From positions 124,001-188,000 of the forward strand of contig NZ_BMSX01000021.1 in NCBI RefSeq assembly GCF_014649375.1: 64,000 nt of DNA, given 5' to 3'. Below are positions 58,975 through 64,000 of the stretch, piece after piece. The DNA is from Streptomyces aurantiogriseus. GTDB lineage: Bacteria > Actinomycetota > Actinomycetes > Streptomycetales > Streptomycetaceae. Numbering within the stretch: position 1 is the stretch's first letter; each line of letters opens with the position of its first letter. A program made the translations under genes and the position numbers. A model generated the notes under the pieces. That model was not told the origin of the DNA. It was given only the letters and a program-made list of their open reading frames with translations, and ran no database searches.

Positions 58975-60426
58975 ATGTCCACCTCGGCCCCCGCCAAGGT
59001 CCCCGCGCCCGAAGAGCCGGGCGGCTCTCCCGCGTACGGCGCTCTCGACCGCTACTTCAGGATCTCCGAACGGGGAAGCACCCTCGCCCGTGAGGTCCGC
59101 GGCGGTTTCGCCACCTTCTTCGCGATGGCCTACATCATCGTGCTGAACCCGATCATCCTCGGCAGCGCGAAGGACATGTACGGGCATCAGCTCGACAACG
59201 GCCAGCTGGTCACCGCCACCTGTGTCACCGCCGCGTTCACGACGCTGCTGATGGGCGTCGTCGGCAACGTGCCGATCGCGCTCGCCGCCGGCCTCGGCGT
59301 GAACTCCGTCGTCGCGCTCCAGCTCGCGCCCCGCATGTCCTGGGCCGACGCGATGGGCATGGTCGTCCTCGCCGGACTCGTGGTCATGCTCCTGGTCGCC
59401 ACCGGTCTGCGCGAGCGGGTCATGAACGCCGTTCCCTTCGGGCTGCGCAAGGCGATCAGCATCGGCATCGGCCTGTTCATCATGCTGATCGGGCTCGTGG
59501 ACTCCGGGTTCGTCACCCGCATCCCGGACCTTGCCCACACCACCGTCCCGCTCCAGCTCGGCGGCGACGGTCACCTCAACGGCTGGCCGGTTCTGGTCTT
59601 CATCCTCGGCGCGCTGCTCACCCTCGCGCTGATCGTCCGCAAGGTCCCCGGCGCGATCCTGATCTCGATCGTCGCCATGACCGTCCTGGCAGTGATCATC
59701 AACGCTGTCGCGAAGGTGCCGACCTGGGGGCTCACCACGCCCGAGTGGCCCGGCAACCCCGTCGCCACCCCCGACTTCGGCCTCCTCGGCGAGGTGAGCC
59801 TTTTCGGCGGCTTCGGCAAGGTCGGCGTGCTGACCGGCGTCCTCTTCGTCTTCACGGTCCTGCTGTCGTGCTTCTTCGACGCGATGGGCACGATCATGGG
59901 CGTCAGTGACGAGGCCAAGCTGACCGACGCCCAGGGCCAGATGCCCGGCATCAACAAGGTCCTCTTCGTCGACGGCATCGCCGTCGCCGCCGGTGGCGCC
60001 AGCTCCTCCTCCGCCACCACCGCCTTCGTGGAGTCCACGGCCGGTGTCGGCGAGGGCGCCCGCACCGGCTTCGCGAACCTCGTCACCGGTGGCCTCTTCA
60101 CCGTCGCTCTCTTCCTGACCCCCGTCGCCACGATGGTCCCGTCCCAGGCGGCCACCCCCGCCCTGCTCGCGGTCGGCTTCCTGATCCTGGCGAACTCGGT
60201 CAAGGAGATCGACTGGGCCGACTACACCATCGCCATCCCGGCCTTCATCACGATGGTGATGATGCCGTTCACCTACTCGATCACCAACGGCATCGGCATG
60301 GGCTTCATCACCTTCGCGGTGCTGCGCCTGGCGGCCGGGCGGGGCCGGGAGGTGCCGGTGCCGATGTACGTCGTGGCCGCCGTGTTCGGCTTCTACTACC
60401 TCATGCCGGCCCTCGGCCTGACCTGA
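58975..60426 (+). CDS. NCS2 family purine/xanthine permease (AzgA/PbuG type)
   Basis: A 483-residue permease with about 12-14 transmembrane segments. AzgA-like signatures are GGFATFFAMAYIIVLNPIIL near the N-terminus, GLGVNSVVA, FFDAMGTIMGVSDEA and the short serine-rich stretch GGASSSSATTAFVESTAGVGEGARTG. AzgA-like members import hypoxanthine, adenine or guanine by proton symport. ATG 58975 is preferred to one four codons earlier. It is monocistronic, with no purine riboswitch seen upstream. Confidence 0.92.
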   Translation: MSTSAPAKVPAPEEPGGSPAYGALDRYFRISERGSTLAREVRGGFATFFAMAYIIVLNPIILGSAKDMYGHQLDNGQLVTATCVTAAFTTLLMGVVGNVPIALAAGLGVNSVVALQLAPRMSWADAMGMVVLAGLVVMLLVATGLRERVMNAVPFGLRKAISIGIGLFIMLIGLVDSGFVTRIPDLAHTTVPLQLGGDGHLNGWPVLVFILGALLTLALIVRKVPGAILISIVAMTVLAVIINAVAKVPTWGLTTPEWPGNPVATPDFGLLGEVSLFGGFGKVGVLTGVLFVFTVLLSCFFDAMGTIMGVSDEAKLTDAQGQMPGINKVLFVDGIAVAAGGASSSSATTAFVESTAGVGEGARTGFANLVTGGLFTVALFLTPVATMVPSQAATPALLAVGFLILANSVKEIDWADYTIAIPAFITMVMMPFTYSITNGIGMGFITFAVLRLAAGRGREVPVPMYVVAAVFGFYYLMPALGLT

Positions 60427-60436
60427 TCCCCCCTCT

Positions 60437-60477
60437 CGGGCTCACCCGAACCGCGTGCCGCGGCTCAGGTGAGCCCG
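60437..60477. terminator. Bidirectional hairpin after the NCS2 gene
   Basis: CGGGCTCACC at 60437-60446 pairs perfectly with GGTGAGCCCG at 60468-60477; the right arm lies in the last codons of the convergent small gene. Confidence 0.75.
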
Positions 60478-60647
60478 TAGAACTTCTCCGTCTCCTCGAC
60501 GGCGGTCTGGAACCGCTCGTCGAAGTCATCGCGAACGAGCGTCCGGACGACGTAGTCCTGGACGCTCATTCCCCTTTTCGCGGCATGCTGCCGGAGTCGT
60601 TCGAGCAGCTCGTGGTCTATGCGCAGGCTGAGCACGGTGGTCCCCAT
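60465..60647 (-). CDS. Ribbon-helix-helix protein (CopG/Arc fold)
   Basis: A 60-residue protein with an N-terminal ribbon (TTVLSLRIDHELLERLRQHA), second helix (RGMSVQDYVVRTLVRDDF) and a short acidic tail. This is the Arc/MetJ-type DNA-binding fold seen in ParD-like antitoxins. No toxin-like gene is beside it: the neighbours are a permease and a MarR gene. A stand-alone regulator is therefore more likely than a toxin-antitoxin pair. Confidence 0.8.
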   Translation of the reverse strand: MGTTVLSLRIDHELLERLRQHAAKRGMSVQDYVVRTLVRDDFDERFQTAVEETEKFYGLT

Positions 60648-60770
60648 ACGTACGAGGGTCGCGGCACAGTTCGGGGTGTTGGATGACGTTCCGCGCTCTT
60701 ATCACCCGTATGAGTGACATGGGGCGTCAGTGGCGGGCATCACGGGCATCAGGGCGCCCCCCAGTGGTCC

Positions 60771-60796
60771 TTAGCGAGGGTAATGAGTTACGCTAA
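60771..60796. promoter_or_regulatory. Operator-like dyad upstream of the MarR gene
   Basis: TTAGCG at 60771-60776 and CGCTAA at 60791-60796 form an inverted repeat around an A+T-richer core (GGTAATGAGTTA), five bases before the MarR start codon. It is probably the autoregulatory site. Confidence 0.6.
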
Positions 60797-60801
60797 AGAA
60801 C

Positions 60802-61239
60802 ATGCCGGACCTTACCCATGGCGACGATGCTGCCGCCGTGAACTCCCTGCGATCCGCCGTGATGCGGCTGTCCCGTCGGCTCAAGCACCAGCGGGTCGAC
60901 GAGTCGCTGAGCCCGACCGAGATGTCGGTGCTCGGCACGCTGTCCCTGTGCGGCAGTGCCACCCCGGGTGAGCTCGCCCGCAAGGAGCATGTGCAGCCGC
61001 CCTCGATGACCCGGATCGTCGCACTGCTGGAGGCCAAGGGACTGGTCCGGCTGGAGCCTCACCCGGAGGACCGGCGCCAGAAGGTCGTCACGAAGACCGA
61101 GCAGGCCGAGGCCATGCTCGAGGAGAGCCGCCGCAAGCGGAACGCTTTCCTGGCCACCCTGGTCGACGGCCTCGACGAGGACGAGTGGGCCACGCTGCGC
61201 GCCGCCGCCCCCGTGCTGGAGAAGCTCGCACACCTGTAG
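60802..61239 (+). CDS. MarR-family transcriptional regulator
   Basis: A 145-residue winged-helix protein of standard MarR size: dimer helices at both ends, recognition region GELARKEHVQPPSMTRIVALLEAKGLV and the wing RLEPHPEDRRQKVVTKT with the typical Asp-Arg-Arg. It is followed by an MFS exporter gene after 25 bp on the same strand, so it probably represses both genes until a ligand binds. The leader before the ATG is nearly absent because the dyad lies against it. Confidence 0.93.
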   Translation: MPDLTHGDDAAAVNSLRSAVMRLSRRLKHQRVDESLSPTEMSVLGTLSLCGSATPGELARKEHVQPPSMTRIVALLEAKGLVRLEPHPEDRRQKVVTKTEQAEAMLEESRRKRNAFLATLVDGLDEDEWATLRAAAPVLEKLAHL

Positions 61240-61264
61240 GCAGTCCACGAGGAGGCGAACCCTT

Positions 61265-62644
61265 TTGAGTACGGGACCCGGAGCAGATTCCGCCCCCGCA
61301 CCGACCACCCACGACTCCCGGTCCACCCCCGAGAAGACCCCGCCCCCCGGCACCCGGGCCAAGTCCTCGATGTTCAGCTCCCTGAAGGTCAGGAACTACC
61401 GCCTGTTCTTCGCCGGCCAGGTCGTCTCCAACATCGGCACCTGGATGCAGCGCATCGCCCAGGACTGGCTGGTGCTCAGCCTCACCGGCTCCGCCACCGC
61501 CGTCGGCGTCACGACGGCCCTGCAGTTCCTGCCGATGCTGCTCTTCGGCCTCTACGGCGGCGTCCTCGTCGACCGTCTCCCCAAGCGCCGCACGCTGCTC
61601 GTCACCCAGACGTCGATGGCCGTCACCGGCGTCGCGCTCGCGCTGCTCACCCTCTCCGGGCACGTCGAGGTCTGGCACGTCTACGTCGCCGCCTTCGCCG
61701 TCGGCCTCGCGACCGTCGTCGACAACCCGGCCCGCCAGTCCTTCGTCTCCGAGATGGTCGGCCCGGACCAGCTGCAGAACGCGGTCAGTCTCAACTCCGC
61801 CAACTTCCAGTCGGCCCGCCTCGTCGGCCCCGCCGTCGCCGGGCTGATGATCACCGGCGTGGGCACGGGCTGGGCGTTCCTCTTCAACGGCCTGTCCTTC
61901 GTCGCGCCCATCGCCGGTCTGCTGCTGATGCGGGCGCGTGAGCTGCACGTCGTCCAGCGGGCGCCGCGCGGCAAGGGCCAGCTGCGGGAAGGGCTCCAGT
62001 ACGTCGCCGGGCGCCCGGATCTGATCTGGCCGATCGTCCTGGTCGGTTTCATAGGGACCTTCGGCTTCAACTTCCCCGTCTACCTCTCGGCCTTCGCCGA
62101 CGACGTCTTCCACGCGGGCGCCGGCTCCTACAGCCTCTTCAACACGCTGATGGCGGTCGGCTCGCTGGTCGGCGCACTGCTGGCGGCCCGGCGCGGCACC
62201 GCCCGGATGCGCGTGCTGATCGCGGCGGCGGTGGCCTTCGGCCTGGTGGAGCTGGTGGCGGCGGCAGCCCCGTCCCTGTGGCTGTTCGCCCTGCTCATGG
62301 CGCCGATCGGCATGTTCGGCATGACGGTCAACGTCACCGCGAACACCAGCATCCAGATGGGCACCGACCCGGCCATGCGCGGCCGTGTCATGGCCCTCTA
62401 CATGATGGTCTTCCTGGGCGGCTCCCCGGTGGGCGCGCCGATCGCGGGCTGGATCACGGACGCGTACGGCGTCCGGGCCGGCCTCGCCGTGGGCGGCGCG
62501 GTCTCCGCCGCCGCGGCCGTCACCATCGGCCTGTTCCTGGCCCGGGTCGGCGGCCTGCGGCTGTCGGTGGGCTGGCGGCACGGGCATCCGACGGTGCGGT
62601 TCGTGCCGCGGGAGCGGCGCGAGGAACTGACGGCGGCGGCTTGA
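61265..62644 (+). CDS. MFS exporter (EntS-like), partner of MarR
   Basis: A 459-residue transporter: Pro/Thr-rich N-terminal tail (about 1-35), then about 12 helices. Recognisable segments are KVRNYRLFFAGQVVSNIGTWMQRIAQDWLVL, VLVDRLPKRRTLL (motif A), NSANFQSARLVGPAVAG, and TSIQMGTDPAMRGRVMALYMMVF, all typical of the EntS/multidrug subgroup. The start is TTG 61265, supported by GAGGCGAACCC upstream. The substrate is unknown; drug or siderophore efflux is possible. Confidence 0.9.
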   Translation: MSTGPGADSAPAPTTHDSRSTPEKTPPPGTRAKSSMFSSLKVRNYRLFFAGQVVSNIGTWMQRIAQDWLVLSLTGSATAVGVTTALQFLPMLLFGLYGGVLVDRLPKRRTLLVTQTSMAVTGVALALLTLSGHVEVWHVYVAAFAVGLATVVDNPARQSFVSEMVGPDQLQNAVSLNSANFQSARLVGPAVAGLMITGVGTGWAFLFNGLSFVAPIAGLLLMRARELHVVQRAPRGKGQLREGLQYVAGRPDLIWPIVLVGFIGTFGFNFPVYLSAFADDVFHAGAGSYSLFNTLMAVGSLVGALLAARRGTARMRVLIAAAVAFGLVELVAAAAPSLWLFALLMAPIGMFGMTVNVTANTSIQMGTDPAMRGRVMALYMMVFLGGSPVGAPIAGWITDAYGVRAGLAVGGAVSAAAAVTIGLFLARVGGLRLSVGWRHGHPTVRFVPRERREELTAAA

Positions 62645-62654
62645 CCGGCGGCCC

Positions 62655-63236
62655 TCAGTCGCGGGGGAACTCGTCGGTGGTGAGGGTGAGACCGAGGGTG
62701 GTGGTCAGGTCGACGTCCGCCCCGAAGGCGACGGACAGTTCGCTGAGGTACTCGCCGTCCTTGGGCTGGGTGTAGAGGTGGCACTTGCCCTGGTAGGGGT
62801 CGGCGATGAGGTAGACGGGGACCTCGGCGACGGCGTAGGCGGTCTTCTTGGGGCCGTAGTCGTTCTGGGCCGTGCCCTTCGAGATGACCTCGGCGACGAA
62901 CTCGACGTCCTCGCAGCTCCACAGTCCCTTGGGGCTCTTCTCGGCGTCCTCGCTGACGAGGGTGACATCGGTGGCGAAGCCGTTGAGGTGGCCCGGGTAG
63001 TCGATGCGTACGTCCGACTTCACGCGCTTGCGCGGGTACTTGGTGCGCAGCTGTTCGTAGATGTCGGCGATGATCTCCCAGTGCGTGTCCCGCTGCGGCG
63101 ACATGAAGATGGCCCCCTCGACGATCTCGACCTTGTATCCCTCGGGGGTGGTCCGCTCGAGCGACTCGAACAGCTCGTCCAGAGTCAGCTCGCCGTCTTC
63201 CTCGGCCATCTCGATCCTGTCTTCAAGGACGGTCAT
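62655..63236 (-). CDS. Uma2/DUF820-family restriction-endonuclease-like protein
   Basis: A 193-residue protein of the PD-(D/E)XK superfamily: YKVEIVEGAIFMSP at the start of the fold, DVRIDYPG, then FATDVTLVSEDAEKS and VEFVAEVISKGTAQNDYGPKK, where Asp and Glu-x-Lys positions could form the metal site, and VPVYLIADPYQGKCHLY. Streptomyces carry many such genes; nuclease activity is predicted, not shown. ATG 63236 is the furthest upstream well-placed start. Confidence 0.88.
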   Translation of the reverse strand: MTVLEDRIEMAEEDGELTLDELFESLERTTPEGYKVEIVEGAIFMSPQRDTHWEIIADIYEQLRTKYPRKRVKSDVRIDYPGHLNGFATDVTLVSEDAEKSPKGLWSCEDVEFVAEVISKGTAQNDYGPKKTAYAVAEVPVYLIADPYQGKCHLYTQPKDGEYLSELSVAFGADVDLTTTLGLTLTTDEFPRD

Positions 63237-63347
63237 CGTGGCGCTCCTCCCCGGCTGCCCTGGGGACGAGTGCAGCCGCGCAGTACAACGATACGCACGG
63301 TGACCAGGACACGCCCGGCCCCGAGTGATGGCGGGCACACTGAGCCC

Positions 63348-63920
63348 ATGAGACTCTTTGCCGCCGTCGTGCCCCCCGAGGACGTCACCCGTGAACTCGG
63401 CGCCGAGATCGCCGCGTTGCGGAAGCTGCCCGGTGCGGAGGGGCTGCGCTGGACCGGCCGCCCCGGCTGGCACTTCACGCTCGCCTTCTACGGCGAGGTC
63501 GACGAGGAGGTCGTACCGGAGCTGTCGGCGCGGCTGGAGCGGGCCGCGCACCGCAGTGCGCCCTTCGAGCTGGCGCTGAGCGGCGGGGGTCAGTTCGGGC
63601 ACGGGCGGGCGCTGTGGGTCGGGGCGTCGGGCGAGGTGGCGGCGCTGCGGCTGCTGGCCGACCGGACGGAGGCGGCGGCGCGCAAGGCCGGCCTGGACAT
63701 GGGCGAGCACCGCCGCTACAAGGCCCACCTGACGGTGGCCCGCAGCCGGGACGCCGTGGACGTCCGGCCGTACGTCGAGGCGCTGGACGCCTTCGCCGGC
63801 CGTACATGGACGGTGGACGAGCTGGTGCTGGTGCGCAGCAACCTGCCGAAGTCCGGGGTGCCGGGGGAGCAGCCGCGTTATGAGGCGGTCGCCCGTTGGG
63901 CGCTCGGCGGGGCCGGTTAG
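63348..63920 (+). CDS. thpR: RNA 2',3'-cyclic phosphodiesterase (ThpR / LigT)
   Basis: A 190-residue 2H phosphoesterase with both signature motifs: HFTL at residues 42-45 and HLTV at 127-130, about 85 residues apart. RLFAAVVPPEDV and ALWVGASG fit ThpR. It hydrolyses 2',3'-cyclic phosphate ends of RNA and can reverse-ligate in vitro. It is divergent from the Uma2 gene, with AT-poor DNA between them. Confidence 0.94.
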   Translation: MRLFAAVVPPEDVTRELGAEIAALRKLPGAEGLRWTGRPGWHFTLAFYGEVDEEVVPELSARLERAAHRSAPFELALSGGGQFGHGRALWVGASGEVAALRLLADRTEAAARKAGLDMGEHRRYKAHLTVARSRDAVDVRPYVEALDAFAGRTWTVDELVLVRSNLPKSGVPGEQPRYEAVARWALGGAG

Positions 63921-63929
63921 GCTCGAAGC

Positions 63930-64000
63930 GTGGACCCGAAGACCCGGAACCGGATCATGGCCGGTGTGCTCGTGCTGTTGTTCATCGTCGTGGCGGTGGC
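63930..64000 (+). CDS. Start of a membrane protein, cut by the window end
   Basis: GTG 63930 opens MDPKTRNRIMAGVLVLLFIVVAVA, a short basic leader followed by a hydrophobic helix. It begins 9 bp after thpR and is probably co-transcribed with it. Only 23 codons are visible, so no family can be assigned. Confidence 0.55.
   Translation, partial: MDPKTRNRIMAGVLVLLFIVVAV

Noticed and set aside
60465..60647. Toxin-antitoxin module with the ribbon-helix-helix protein as antitoxin
   Set aside because: No toxin-like gene overlaps or follows; the neighbours are an NCS2 permease and a MarR gene.
1..64000. tRNA genes, prophage, insertion sequences or a biosynthetic cluster
   Set aside because: No cloverleaf-like segments, transposase or integrase motifs, att-like repeats or synthase modules were found by reading; tRNAscan and antiSMASH would settle it.

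Overview
The window is chromosomal core DNA from a Streptomyces or a very close relative. The evidence is very high G+C with strong third-position bias, GTG and TTG starts, and typical Streptomyces genes: BldD-boxed cdgB, DasR boxes at nagKA, an orphan groEL2, the futalosine menaquinone genes, and the XPB helicase with its companion. From memory the order resembles the S. coelicolor SCO428x-SCO434x region; I could not check this. I see no prophage, IS element, CRISPR array, rRNA or tRNA. The unusual content lies in regulatory sites, intergenic repeats and decayed gene copies.

Layout. 1-4.9 kb: an M1 peptidase tail, terD, the ribosome-rescue hydrolase arfB, an ECF41-type sigma factor with its own promoter signature, a frameshifted GNAT acetyltransferase and a flavin reductase. 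5.1-8.1 kb: diguanylate cyclase cdgB and a membrane-anchored carbohydrate-binding protein. 8-12.8 kb: amino-sugar genes (sugar kinase, nagA, nagK, sugar-binding lipoprotein) around three DasR-type boxes. 13-16.7 kb: trehalose genes otsB/otsA and glucosyl-3-phosphoglycerate synthase. 16.8-18.6 kb: a SAM riboswitch in front of a threonine-synthase-like gene and a CysO/MoaD-like sulfur carrier, best read as the MetM/MetO route to homocysteine. 19-21.3 kb: a cold-shock gene and groEL2 behind two CIRCE elements.

21.5-26.7 kb: a secreted subtilisin, an OYE-type oxidoreductase, a phosphoesterase and a multidrug transporter. 27.4-31.3 kb: an esterase remnant, then a murR-murQ-PTS set for N-acetylmuramic acid recovery. 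31-44 kb: small unknowns, an HD protein, cutC with a DasR-type box, HelD, XPB and its helicase-associated partner, and a HAD phosphatase. 44-48.4 kb: a cold-shock gene, then mqnD-mqnB-DUF2771 and a transporter, with a stray second mqnD 3' end. 48.7-53.5 kb: a DUF3027 protein, an array of about 88-bp repeats, and a large sacsin-like ATPase. 53.7-56 kb: three tandem secreted paralogues, the first broken. 56-64 kb: a P-type ATPase, an NCS2 permease, a MarR-MFS pair, a Uma2 protein, ThpR and the start of a membrane protein.

How the genes work together. Cell-wall sugar recovery is spread over three loci (nagKA, murRQ-PTS, cutC), and two of them carry DasR-type boxes. Sulfur and methionine supply is controlled by the SAM leader. 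Development and stress control appears through the BldD box, CIRCE elements, the ECF41 promoter and the cold-shock genes. Several intergenic palindromes belong to dispersed families; one copy sits in frame inside otsA.
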